A DNA stretch of 64,000 nt, taken from NCBI GenBank assembly GCA_045538555.1, contig JAZSRP010000043.1, positions 160,156 to 224,155 of the forward strand. Direction: 5' to 3'. Position 1 is the stretch's first letter; every line of letters starts with the position of its first letter. Made by a program: the position numbers and the translations under genes. The notes beneath the pieces are model-generated. The model was not told where the DNA came from and ran no database searches. It saw only the letters and a program-made list of their open reading frames with translations. This document shows, piece by piece, positions 52,028 to 60,765 of this stretch. The stretch comes from Coliplasma sp045538555. Lineage in GTDB: Bacteria > Bacillota > Clostridia > Oscillospirales > CAG-382.

Positions 52028-52603
52028 TTATTTTTTGGGGAGAAATAGGGGAAGCTCTGCAAGGAAGGTGATATCATCACGCTCTGCCGCCTCACCCTCT
52101 GCAAGAATGGACATTTTCTTTACAACAATGCCCCCGGCCATCTCCACGAGCTGCTCAATTGCCTTGAGAGACTCACCCGTGCTGATGACGTCATCAACAA
52201 TAACAACTCTCTTGCCTTTCATATAGTCAACATCTGACTTGTCAAGGTAGAGAATCTGAAGAGCCGCCGTTGTGATAGAACGTACTTCAACAGCAATGGG
52301 CTCTTTCATATAGAGTTTGGGCGCTTTGCGTGCCACCACGTAACGCTCAGAATTGCAGATACGTGCCATCTCGCAGATAAGAGGTATTCCCTTTGCTTCA
52401 GAGGTGATCAGCACGTCATGCTCAGGCAGCAGATCACAAAGCTGCTTTGCACAAGCAACAGTCAGCTCTACGTCGCCAAAAATAACAAACGCACCTATAT
52501 ACAAATGATCACTCACCTTGCAGATCGGAAGATCCCTTTTGAGACCTGCCACCTCCAGAGGATATGCGTGATATGTTTTTGGGTCAATATAAATTTCTTT
52601 CAT
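52028..52603 (-). CDS. Purine-type phosphoribosyltransferase
   Basis: The 191-residue type I phosphoribosyltransferase has the PRPP-binding loop VVIVDDVISTGES (about 132-144). It resembles adenine or xanthine phosphoribosyltransferases (Apt/Xpt/PyrE-like), but the base cannot be decided. The N-terminal IYIDPKTYHAYPLEVAGLKR is unlike short Apt. An AAAGGAGC site precedes the ATG. It lies in the alaS-to-mtaB run, 18 nt before comEC. Confidence 0.85.
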   Translation of the reverse strand: MKEIYIDPKTYHAYPLEVAGLKRDLPICKVSDHLYIGAFVIFGDVELTVACAKQLCDLLPEHDVLITSEAKGIPLICEMARICNSERYVVARKAPKLYMKEPIAVEVRSITTAALQILYLDKSDVDYMKGKRVVIVDDVISTGESLKAIEQLVEMAGGIVVKKMSILAEGEAAERDDITFLAELPLFLPKK

Positions 52604-52629
52604 TTTTACCGCTCCTTTGCAAAAATACT

Positions 52630-52968
52630 TCAGGCAAGCTTTGCGGGGAGTTTTTCTCCGCCCAAAATATGAAAATGGAGATGCTTTACGGTTTGACCGC
52701 CATCCTCACCCACGTTTGTGATCACACGGTACCCATTGCTGAGCCCGCATATTTTTGCCACTTCGGGGATCGCCTCAAGCACCGCCGCAACTTCGGATAT
52801 ATTTTCCGCACTGACACAGTCGATTGAGTCAATATGCTTTTTTGGAACCAGCAACACGTGAACGGCCGCATTGGGGTTGATGTCCTTGAAAGCGTATACA
52901 GCATCGTTTTCAAAAACCTTTGATGAGGGAATCTCACCTTTTATGATCTTACAAAACAAGCAATCCAT
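52630..52968 (-). CDS. HIT family nucleotide hydrolase (HinT-like)
   Basis: The 112-residue protein begins CLFCKIIKGEIPSSKVF and ends with the histidine triad HLHFHIL. HinT enzymes cleave purine nucleoside phosphoramidates such as adenylated lysine. The start is ATG 52968; the first ATG, at 52974, is only 2 nt from the AAAGGA site. The gene lies 21 nt downstream of alaS. Confidence 0.95.
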   Translation of the reverse strand: MDCLFCKIIKGEIPSSKVFENDAVYAFKDINPNAAVHVLLVPKKHIDSIDCVSAENISEVAAVLEAIPEVAKICGLSNGYRVITNVGEDGGQTVKHLHFHILGGEKLPAKLA

Positions 52969-52989
52969 AGTCATATTCCTTTCGGTTTT

Positions 52990-55623
52990 TTATTTCAATT
53001 GACTCTTAAGAACCTCAATAGCGGTTTCAAATGCTGTGTCAAGCTTTGACGCATCTTTACCGCCCGAGGTGGCGCTGTTGGGTCTTCCGCCGCCACCGCC
53101 GCCGATAATAGGCGAGATGGCCTTGAGAATGTTTCCTGCATGAGCACCTGATTTTACCGCATCCTCACCGCAGGCAGCTGCAAGCAAAACTCTGCCGTCA
53201 ACCTCTGTAGAGAAGAGGCATACAGAATTTTTGTTTTTGGATACAACGGAATCGCAGGCATCACGGAGGGTATCAATGGGAAGATCGGCAAATTTTGCAC
53301 GGACAACCATTGTGTTTCCTACTTCTACTGCACTTTCCTCTGCCTTTTCGATACTTTGAAGCGCGGATTTGCGGTTGAGGGTCTCAAGTTCTTTTTTGAG
53401 ACGCTTGGTCTCCTCCTGAACCTGTGCGATCTTGCGGAGAATATCTTCTTTTCCTGCCGCTTTGAGTGTTTTTTCAATCTCTGCTACCAGGTCATCGCCC
53501 TCACGCACTGCGCAAAGTGTATTGAAGCCGGTAACGCACTCAATTCTTCTCACTCCGGCAGCAACGGATGACTCGCCCAATATGCGGAACATTCCAAGAT
53601 TTCCGGTAGCTTTGGCATGTGTGCCGCCGCAAAGCTCTTTTGAAAAATCACCCATGGAGACAACTCTTACTGTATCACCGTATTTTTCGCCAAACAGTGC
53701 CATTGCACCTGATGCGCGCGCCTCATCCGGAGTCATAATGTCGGTAGTAACGGGATAGTTGTCAAGTATAACGTTGTTGACAAGATCCTCAACGGCTTTC
53801 AGTTCATCTGCTGTCAATGCAGAGCCATGTGTAAAGTCAAATCTTCCTCTGTCCTCTGTCACGTAAGAGCCGGCCTGTTCAACGTGAGTACCAAGCACCT
53901 TGCGGAGCGCTGCCTGAAGCAGGTGGAGAGCAGAGTGGTTGCGCATAATGGATTGTCTGCGGTTGGTATCAATAGTTGCGGTGGCAGGACCCTTGGAAAT
54001 ACTTCCGCTTGTGAGTTTGCCCACATGGAGGTACTGTCCTTCGGGAGTTTTTTTGGTATCCTCCACTTCAAAAATACCGTCTTTTGTAGTGATGGTACCG
54101 CAATCACCTATCTGTCCGCCGCCCTCTGCATAGAAAGGAGTGCGGTCAAGTATAACCACTGCATTTCCGCCTGTAAAGAACTGTGCGTCCTCACCGTCGG
54201 CAATAATGTACTGAATATTGCAGTCACAACCCGTTTCGGTATAGCCCACAAAATCAGTCTTGACGGTTTTATCGATCATAGACAATCCGTCGCCTGCCCA
54301 ACCGGCATCAATGTTTGCACGGGCCTCACGGGCACGCTTTTTCTGCTGAAGCATCAGCTCACGGAATGACTCCTCATCAACGGAGACACCCTTCTCTGCG
54401 GTAATCTCTTTTGTGAGATCAATAGGGAATCCAAAGGTATCATAAAGCTTGAATACATCTTCACCGCACAGTACGGTTTCACCTTTTGCAATGGTGGAGG
54501 CAAGCATTTTGTCAAGAATGGACAGGCCCGAATCAAGAGTCTGAGCAAATCTGTCTTCTTCTGCTTTGATGGTCTTTTTGATATACTCCGCTCTTTCCAA
54601 AAGCTCAGGATATGCACCCTTGTTCTCAGCGATTACAACGTCGCAAACCTCTCCGAGGAAGGTTCCGTTAATACCCAAAAGTCTGCCATGCCGTGCAGCA
54701 CGTCTCAGCACACGGCGGAGTATGTATCCTCTGCCCTCGTTTGAAGGAATAACGCCGTCTCCGATGAGGAATGTTGCAGTTTTGATATGGTCGGTAATAA
54801 CACGGAGAGAAACGTCGTCGTCAGCCGCACTTCCGCCATAGGTCTTTCCTGCAAGCGCACAGACTTTGTTCATGATACTCTTGTTGGTATCTACTTCAAA
54901 AAGGTTTCCCACATCCTGCATCACGCAGGCAAGGCGCTCAAGACCCATACCGGTGTCAATATTGGGGTGTGCAAGACGGGTGTAATTTCCCTGTCCGTCA
55001 CCGTCAAACTGTGTAAATACGATATTCCAGATCTCAATAAACCTATCGCAGTCACAACCCACCTTGCAATCGGGCTTGCCGCAACCGTATTTTTCACCCC
55101 TGTCAAAATAGATCTCCGAGCATGGGCCGCAAGGACCGGAGCCGATCTCCCAAAAGTTGTCCTCTTTGCCCAAACGGACGATCCTCTCTGCGGGGATCCC
55201 GTTTTTCACCCAAATGTCAAACGCCTCGTCATCCTCAAGATAAACACTGGGATACAGACGATCCTCGGGGATCTCCATCACCTTTGTCAAAAACTCCCAT
55301 GCCCAGGGAATTGCCTCCTCCTTGAAATAATCACCAAAGGAGAAATTGCCCAGCATCTCAAAAAAGGTGCCGTGGCGCGCAGTTTTTCCAACGTTGTCGA
55401 TATCAAGCGTACGCACGCATTTCTGGCAGGTGGTGACACGTTTGCGGGGCGGAACTCGCTCACCCGTAAAATAACGCTTGAGGGGTGCCATGCCTGCATT
55501 TATGAGCAAAAGCGAATCGTCATCCTGCGGTACCAATGGGAATGAATTGAGAGAGAGGTGTCCCTTGCTCACAAAAAATTCCAGATATTTTTTGCGGATA
55601 ACGTTGAGTGAAAGTGGCTGCAT
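52990..55623 (-). CDS. alaS: Alanyl-tRNA synthetase
   Basis: This class II synthetase with cis-editing has 877 residues, the standard size. The aminoacylation core (1-460) has a CGPCSEIYFD loop and class II motifs. The editing domain has HSALH (about 565) and CGGTH (about 665), which hold zinc, and the C-terminal DHHA1 region has the GGGGGGRPNSATSGGKD loop. It lies 28 nt after the LRR lipoprotein gene; no T-box leader fits in that gap. The ribosome binding site is AAAGGAT. Confidence 0.97.
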   Translation of the reverse strand: MQPLSLNVIRKKYLEFFVSKGHLSLNSFPLVPQDDDSLLLINAGMAPLKRYFTGERVPPRKRVTTCQKCVRTLDIDNVGKTARHGTFFEMLGNFSFGDYFKEEAIPWAWEFLTKVMEIPEDRLYPSVYLEDDEAFDIWVKNGIPAERIVRLGKEDNFWEIGSGPCGPCSEIYFDRGEKYGCGKPDCKVGCDCDRFIEIWNIVFTQFDGDGQGNYTRLAHPNIDTGMGLERLACVMQDVGNLFEVDTNKSIMNKVCALAGKTYGGSAADDDVSLRVITDHIKTATFLIGDGVIPSNEGRGYILRRVLRRAARHGRLLGINGTFLGEVCDVVIAENKGAYPELLERAEYIKKTIKAEEDRFAQTLDSGLSILDKMLASTIAKGETVLCGEDVFKLYDTFGFPIDLTKEITAEKGVSVDEESFRELMLQQKKRAREARANIDAGWAGDGLSMIDKTVKTDFVGYTETGCDCNIQYIIADGEDAQFFTGGNAVVILDRTPFYAEGGGQIGDCGTITTKDGIFEVEDTKKTPEGQYLHVGKLTSGSISKGPATATIDTNRRQSIMRNHSALHLLQAALRKVLGTHVEQAGSYVTEDRGRFDFTHGSALTADELKAVEDLVNNVILDNYPVTTDIMTPDEARASGAMALFGEKYGDTVRVVSMGDFSKELCGGTHAKATGNLGMFRILGESSVAAGVRRIECVTGFNTLCAVREGDDLVAEIEKTLKAAGKEDILRKIAQVQEETKRLKKELETLNRKSALQSIEKAEESAVEVGNTMVVRAKFADLPIDTLRDACDSVVSKNKNSVCLFSTEVDGRVLLAAACGEDAVKSGAHAGNILKAISPIIGGGGGGRPNSATSGGKDASKLDTAFETAIEVLKSQLK

Positions 55624-55651
55624 TTTTTATATCCTTTCAGAGAAATATTTT

Positions 55652-56503
55652 TTATTCTTCAACCGAAGTTTCTTCAGAAAGCGATGAATCCTCGCTCGCA
55701 CCGGGAACAACGGAGGGAATGGCTTTTGATGTGCTCCAACGCAGACCGTATTCTGCACAATAATCAACAGAAGACGAAAAATCAGGAGCAATTACAGTGA
55801 CTTTTGACGACTCGTTAAACACGTTTTTGCCAAAGGACAGCTTGCTATTGGCAATACTGATGTATTCCAGGGAAGCGCACTCTGAGAATGCAAGGTCGCC
55901 AACGTAGGTCACGTTTGACGGCAGAGTCTGATCATCCAGCGACTCGCAAAACGAAAAAGCACGGGTGCCTATACGGGTGACCGATGGCGGGATAATAACG
56001 TTTTTCAAAGACAAGCAATGGTTGAAGCAATACTCAGGTATCTCTGTCAACGACGTGGAAAGATACACTGTCTCAAGAGAGTTGCACCACGCAAACGCTC
56101 TGCTTCCCAGAGAAGAAATGTTGCTGGGAAGACGAATACTCACCAAGCAGTCTGCATAATAGAATGCACTCTCCTCAACCACCGTTACAGTTGAAGGAAT
56201 ATCTACGGAGATCACCTTGGTTTCAAAAAATGCCAGAGAACCGATGACCTTGACGGGCTTTCCGTCTATCTCAGAGGGGAGCTTCACGGCTGTTTCTTCA
56301 CCAAGATAGCCGGTGAGGCGTATATAATCCTCAAACACGTCGTATGCGTACAGATCGTTCTTGCGGGATTCCACAAAATCCTCGGGCGGTCGGGATTCCT
56401 CAACACCCGTGACCATTTCCTTTGCCTTGCGGAGCAATGACTCGCAAGAGCACATGGACAGGCAGAGCAGCAACGTGAGAAGCAAAACTGCAATTTTTTT
56501 CAT
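55652..56503 (-). CDS. Leucine-rich-repeat (LRR_5/BspA-like) lipoprotein
   Basis: The 283-residue protein has a lipoprotein signal (LLCLSMCSCES, lipobox Cys near 20) and about six LRR_5 repeats of roughly 23 residues (pattern IPSTVTVVEESAFYYAD, LPSNISSLGSRAFAWC, IPPSVTRIGTRAFSFC). Such proteins bind host or bacterial surface molecules. The tail is Ser/Glu-rich. The start is ATG 56503; ATG 56512 overlaps the AAAGGATG site. It is first in a nine-gene minus-strand run reaching to 45596, though its product has no clear link to the rest. Confidence 0.88.
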   Translation of the reverse strand: MKKIAVLLLTLLLCLSMCSCESLLRKAKEMVTGVEESRPPEDFVESRKNDLYAYDVFEDYIRLTGYLGEETAVKLPSEIDGKPVKVIGSLAFFETKVISVDIPSTVTVVEESAFYYADCLVSIRLPSNISSLGSRAFAWCNSLETVYLSTSLTEIPEYCFNHCLSLKNVIIPPSVTRIGTRAFSFCESLDDQTLPSNVTYVGDLAFSECASLEYISIANSKLSFGKNVFNESSKVTVIAPDFSSSVDYCAEYGLRWSTSKAIPSVVPGASEDSSLSEETSVEE

Positions 56504-56531
56504 TGCGTTCATCCTTTCAGTGATTCATTGT

Positions 56532-56560
56532 ATTATATCACCGCAGTTCAGCTTTGTCAA
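56532..56560 (-). promoter_or_regulatory. Consensus sigma-A promoter of the LRR-alaS-mtaB run
   Basis: On the minus strand, TTGACA is followed after 17 nt by TATAAT, both exact. Confidence 0.85.
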
Positions 56561-56588
56561 TTTGTATTGGTAAAAATCGGAATTTTTA

Positions 56589-56617
56589 TTGACATAAACC
56601 AAAATAAAGATTAGAAT
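56589..56617 (+). promoter_or_regulatory. Sigma-A promoter of the epimerase-SGNH operon
   Basis: TTGACA is followed after 17 nt by TAGAAT, divergent from the LRR promoter 29 nt away. Confidence 0.75.
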
Positions 56618-56651
56618 ATACAAAACAAAAAAGAAAAGGACGGTTTTTATT

Positions 56652-57875
56652 ATGGACAAGGCGACGTTTGCTTCGTACAGAAAATTTTACAACAATCAGC
56701 TGATGAAGGACTGCATTCCCTTTTGGATGAACAGCGATCTCATTGACCGTGAGTTTGGCGGTTATATCACCAGCGTGGACAGAACCGGAAAATCCTATAA
56801 CAACGACAAGTCCGGCTGGTTTCAGGGCAGGTGCCTCTGGACATTCTCTCGTCTCTGCAACCTCTACGGCAAAAACCCCGACTGGGTAGAAGCCGCTGAG
56901 CTTGGCAAATCGTTTATTGACAAATACATTGCAGACGAAAAAGACGGCAGAATGTATTTCACCCTCACCCGTGACGGTAAGCCCCTGAGAAAACGCCGTT
57001 ATACATTCACCGAGAGCTTTTATGTTCTCTCCATGGCCGAGTACTCCGCTATGACAGGAGACAAGGAGGCCCTCAAAAAGGCAGAGGATTGCTTTGAGAC
57101 CATGCTCTCCATTTTCCGTGATCCTTCCTCCGATCCTTTCAAGATTACTCCCAAATCTTTCTCCGAGACCCGTTCCGAGCGTGCTGTTTCTGTTCCCATG
57201 GTTCTTATCAGCAGCGCTCAGGCACTTCGCCGTTGCGATCCCGAAAAAGCAGACTATTACACTGCGGTTGCCAACGAGATGGCAGATATCATCATCAATA
57301 TCCATTTCAAGCCCGACATGGGATGCGTTCTTGAGACAGTAGGCCCCAACGGTGAGTTTATTGACAACCCTGCCGGCCGCACAATCAACCCCGGTCACTC
57401 AATGGAAAACAGTTGGTTCCTCATGAACCAGGCCATCTACACCGGAGACAAAAAGCTCCTTGAAAACGCTCTCAAGATCCTTGACGTATCACTCGAGTGG
57501 GGCTGGGACAAAGAAAACGGCGGATTCATTTATTTCACAGACGTTTCCGGCAGACCCTGTGAGCAGCTGGAGCATGACATGAAGCTGTGGTGGGTACACA
57601 ACGAGGCATGTATTGCAACTCTCCTTGCATACAGCATCACAAAAGACGAGAAATACTGGAAGTGGTTTGAAAAAGCACATTTCTATGCATTTGGTCACTT
57701 TGCCGATAAAGAACACGGTGAATGGTACGGATACCTCCACAAGGACGGCACCGTTTCCCACACCCAGAAGGGCTCCATGTGGAAAGGCCCCTTCCACCAC
57801 CCCAGATTCCTGATGAACTGTGAATATATTTTTGCTTGTCTGGAAGAAGGCAGACCTGTTGACTCCATCCTTTAA
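56652..57875 (+). CDS. AGE-family epimerase (N-acylglucosamine 2-epimerase type)
   Basis: The 407-residue enzyme has the (alpha/alpha)6 barrel of N-acetylglucosamine 2-epimerases. Conserved segments are WFQGRCLWTFSRLC (about 56-69), GHSMENSWFL (about 249-258) and KLWWVHNEACIA (about 312-323), the last providing catalytic histidines. Substrates in the family are GlcNAc/ManNAc, mannose or cellobiose; which applies is unknown. The catabolic codon bias (C-ending) suggests good expression. It is in an operon with a secreted SGNH hydrolase (20 nt gap), so both may act on the same imported or surface sugar. Confidence 0.92.
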   Translation: MDKATFASYRKFYNNQLMKDCIPFWMNSDLIDREFGGYITSVDRTGKSYNNDKSGWFQGRCLWTFSRLCNLYGKNPDWVEAAELGKSFIDKYIADEKDGRMYFTLTRDGKPLRKRRYTFTESFYVLSMAEYSAMTGDKEALKKAEDCFETMLSIFRDPSSDPFKITPKSFSETRSERAVSVPMVLISSAQALRRCDPEKADYYTAVANEMADIIINIHFKPDMGCVLETVGPNGEFIDNPAGRTINPGHSMENSWFLMNQAIYTGDKKLLENALKILDVSLEWGWDKENGGFIYFTDVSGRPCEQLEHDMKLWWVHNEACIATLLAYSITKDEKYWKWFEKAHFYAFGHFADKEHGEWYGYLHKDGTVSHTQKGSMWKGPFHHPRFLMNCEYIFACLEEGRPVDSIL

Positions 57876-57895
57876 TATTTTTGTTGTAAGGTAAC

Positions 57896-60127
57896 ATGAA
57901 AATGAAAAGAATTGCTGTATTTCTATGTCTGGCTATAATTCTCCCCTTGGTATTTGTTACCGCAAACGCATACGGTGCAGCCGACGGACAGCTCATCGTC
58001 ACCCACATCAACGTTGATCCTGCATATTATGAGGGCGCCGGTGCTATCTATACAGATTCCTCCGACGGAACTCTCGGCGGATACGGTGCTTTTACGTGGT
58101 GGTATACACTCTCCTTTGAGTGGGACAATGCCCAAAAATGCTACGTTGTCTCCGAAGTGCACAACACCGTAAACTCAGACAAAAGTGCAGTGGTTATTCC
58201 CGAAAACGGTTTTTGCTACTGCGTCAATCTGGGGAACGATTATCCTCAACTCTACAAGGATGATCCCGTTGCCTATGCGGCATATGCAGATTCCTCTCTT
58301 TATCCCGATTATACCACCGATGAGGTCACAGCATCGTTCAACTTTGCGGCAACCGTCAAAAAGGGCGACAGAGTCTATCTGTACGGAACCGATCTTGAAT
58401 CAAACCTTATTGATGTCAATGAGATCTTGTGGTACAAGGATGGGTTTGAGTCAAATGCGTTTATATCTGTAAACAATGAGGCAGAAGGCAAGACAGCTTA
58501 CTCCCCTGACGGCGGCGTTGAGATCAAACCGCAGTTCAACCTGGGCATAAACGGCATTGATATTGCAGGCGGCGAGGGACACTGCATGATGTATACCCCC
58601 AACTGGGGCACAGACATTCAAACCTCACGCAACTATAGCTATGATTGGTGGAAAACCGCCACCTTTGAGTGGGACGAGTCGCAAGACGCATACGTTATCA
58701 CCCAGCTTGACCTTTTGGTGGGCTCGGGCAGAAACAAGTGCACCCTCATCCCGCAAAACGGTTTTGTGATTGCCGTAAACCTCGGCAACAACTATTCCGC
58801 ATCCGGTGGTATCAATTATACAAACGATACCGCAAACTACGTTTTTGAAAAGCTTTCTGTCCTCAAGGTAGGCCAAAAAGCATATCTCACAGGTATTGAC
58901 CCGAAAAACGGAACCTTTGAGTACAGCGGCAAAATCAATGAGTACTACTCCCCATCGTTTGTCACCAACGGATTTGTAGTCATTTCTGATACCGCACCCG
59001 AGAATGCCTACGTTCCTGACGACGGCAAAGAAAAGCTCGGAGACGTTGAATTTTCAAATGACAACGATCTGTTCACACAGGACGACATCAAGATCAGCTG
59101 GAATCCCGTGGAAAATGCAGACAGATATCTGGTTTATCTCCTTGACACCACAGCCACACCCAGCGGTTTGAAGGTTGACACGATTTACACCGAGGAGCCC
59201 TCCTACACTGTCAGCGGAAGCAAGGTTTCTGCCGGTTCCACATACACCGTCAGAGTCACTGCCTGTGCAAACGGCTTTTTGGATTCAACTATCAGCGGTT
59301 TTTCTTTCCGCATTGCAGGAGAGAGAGCCATCGACAGTATTTTCCGTGACAAAAAGATCATTGCGTTTGGTGACAGTATCACCGAGTGTATCGGCGGATG
59401 GGTCGAAATGATGTTTGCAGAGTTTGGTTGCGACGTTATCAATGCAGGTGTTGGCGGCGACACCACCGTTCACGCCCTTGCGCGTATCGACAGCGAGGTG
59501 CTGGCGTTCAATCCCGACGTGGTTATCATCAACTTTGGTATGAACGATCAGGCATTTGACGTTGCAGGAAACAAAAATCTTGTTTCCCTTGAGGATTACG
59601 AGAAAAATTACCGTACAATCATCGAAAAGGTTAGAGACATCGGCGCAAGAATCATTCTTGTGGGTGTCCATGACGTTCACGGCGGATACTACGTTCCCTC
59701 CTCTCTTGATTACAACACCGGTGCCATTGACAGCTACGTTGCAGTCGTGAAAAAACTGGCAGAGGAATACAACACAGGTTTTCTTGACATCAACGCTCTG
59801 GCGCAAAACCAGCTGGCACAGATCTGTGCTCCCGGCGACGGCGTTCATCTTTCTTCCTACGGCAACAAGATGTACTGCAAGTGGATCGCAGACTATATGT
59901 ATGAGCATTTTGAGGAGGTTCCATTTGGAACCGATATCAACGTAGATGAAAGCGTCAACAGCGATACCGTATCCACCGCCCCTGCAGAATCTCAGGATAG
60001 CGCACAGGATCAGGGCGGAATGCCCACCTGGCTCCTCGTGCTTGCCATTGTTGTAATGTTTGGCGGTATTTCCATCGTGGGAGTTATGTTTTTCAAAACT
60101 CTCAAAAAGAACGGTCCCAACAAATAA
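57896..60127 (+). CDS. Secreted, membrane-anchored SGNH/GDSL hydrolase with duplicated N-terminal module
   Basis: The 743-residue protein has a signal peptide (about 1-29) and two similar ~160-residue modules (about 33-195 and 205-365). Each has a WWYTLSFEWD or WWKTATFEWD strand, an IPENGFCYCVNLGNDY or IPQNGFVIAVNLGNNY strand and a later VYLYGTD or AYLTGID strand. A fibronectin-III-like domain (about 380-480) follows. The SGNH hydrolase (about 483-665) has Ser494 in AFGDSITE, GVGGDTT, NFGMND, and Asp648/His651 in DGVHL. A Ser/Gln linker and a membrane helix (about 712-735) anchor it. It probably deacylates a surface carbohydrate; the substrate is unknown. Confidence 0.9.
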   Translation: MKMKRIAVFLCLAIILPLVFVTANAYGAADGQLIVTHINVDPAYYEGAGAIYTDSSDGTLGGYGAFTWWYTLSFEWDNAQKCYVVSEVHNTVNSDKSAVVIPENGFCYCVNLGNDYPQLYKDDPVAYAAYADSSLYPDYTTDEVTASFNFAATVKKGDRVYLYGTDLESNLIDVNEILWYKDGFESNAFISVNNEAEGKTAYSPDGGVEIKPQFNLGINGIDIAGGEGHCMMYTPNWGTDIQTSRNYSYDWWKTATFEWDESQDAYVITQLDLLVGSGRNKCTLIPQNGFVIAVNLGNNYSASGGINYTNDTANYVFEKLSVLKVGQKAYLTGIDPKNGTFEYSGKINEYYSPSFVTNGFVVISDTAPENAYVPDDGKEKLGDVEFSNDNDLFTQDDIKISWNPVENADRYLVYLLDTTATPSGLKVDTIYTEEPSYTVSGSKVSAGSTYTVRVTACANGFLDSTISGFSFRIAGERAIDSIFRDKKIIAFGDSITECIGGWVEMMFAEFGCDVINAGVGGDTTVHALARIDSEVLAFNPDVVIINFGMNDQAFDVAGNKNLVSLEDYEKNYRTIIEKVRDIGARIILVGVHDVHGGYYVPSSLDYNTGAIDSYVAVVKKLAEEYNTGFLDINALAQNQLAQICAPGDGVHLSSYGNKMYCKWIADYMYEHFEEVPFGTDINVDESVNSDTVSTAPAESQDSAQDQGGMPTWLLVLAIVVMFGGISIVGVMFFKTLKKNGPNK

Positions 60128-60141
60128 TCATTGATCCTTTT

Positions 60142-60179
60142 AAACAAGGCAGGTTTTTTGTGCCTGCCTTGTTTTTTTG
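60142..60179 (+). terminator. Terminator of the epimerase-SGNH operon
   Basis: AAACAAGGCAGG (60142-60153) pairs with CCTGCCTTGTTT (60163-60174), followed by a T run. Confidence 0.9.
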
Positions 60180-60196
60180 GAATTTTTTTGTAGTTT

Positions 60197-60224
60197 TGCA
60201 ACCAAATGTGTTTTTGAAAAGTGT
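60197..60224 (+). promoter_or_regulatory. Weak ECF-type promoter candidate upstream of the sigma gene
   Basis: TGCAACC at 60197-60203 and GTGT at 60221-60224 are about 17 nt apart, recalling the AAC/CGT form of ECF promoters, which would allow autoregulation. No sigma-A promoter is evident here. This is a guess from a single site. Confidence 0.2.
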
Positions 60225-60248
60225 TTGTGTATGAAGGCGGTGAAACGA

Positions 60249-60761
60249 ATGTTGCACTCACAAAAGAGCGGTACGGAAAAAATTGAACAAACTCTGAAAA
60301 AATATGCCGATACCGTTTATCGCATTGCTTTTCTACGCACAAAAAACAAGCATGATGCCGAGGACATCATGCAGGATGTTTTTTTGCGTTTTGTAAAAGC
60401 CGATCCGGTCTTTAACGACACAGAACACGAAAAAGCTTGGTTTATTCGCACCACCGTAAACCGCACAAAAAGCTTTTTCACCTCCGCTTGGTACAGAAAA
60501 ACCGAGCCGCTGGACGAGAATCTCTCCACACTTGATGAGTATTCTGCCGACAGCGATCTGGTAACCGTTGTGAAATCGCTTCCAAAGGACATCGGAACGG
60601 TGATACATCTGTACTATTTTGAGGATCTGTCCGTGCGTGAGATTTCTCAAGTTCTTGAAAAAAGCGAATCTGCCGTCAAATCAATGCTTTTTCGGGGGAG
60701 AAAGCTGTTGAAAATCCAACTCGAATCCCACAAGGATTCTTCTACCCGAAAGGAAGGATGA
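60249..60761 (+). CDS. ECF-type RNA polymerase sigma factor
   Basis: The 170-residue sigma-70-family factor has region 2 (about 10-75, YADTVYRIAFLRTKNKHDAEDIMQDVFLRF) and region 4 (about 115-165, LSVREISQVLEKSESAVKSMLFRGRKLL), with no region 3. It belongs to the ECF or related group. The start is ATG 60249, with AAGGCGGTG about 8 nt upstream; ATG 60231 and earlier starts have no ribosome binding site. The membrane-anchored beta-propeller gene follows after 4 nt, so the two form a regulator-sensor pair. Confidence 0.9.
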   Translation: MLHSQKSGTEKIEQTLKKYADTVYRIAFLRTKNKHDAEDIMQDVFLRFVKADPVFNDTEHEKAWFIRTTVNRTKSFFTSAWYRKTEPLDENLSTLDEYSADSDLVTVVKSLPKDIGTVIHLYYFEDLSVREISQVLEKSESAVKSMLFRGRKLLKIQLESHKDSSTRKEG

Positions 60762-60765
60762 CACC

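Noticed and set aside
54787..55545. A 252-codon open frame on the plus strand
   Set aside because: It is antisense to the catalytic domain of alaS and has no independent support.
56586..57398. A 270-codon open frame on the minus strand
   Set aside because: It is antisense to the AGE-family epimerase, which carries clear family motifs. The frame reads across the divergent promoter region.
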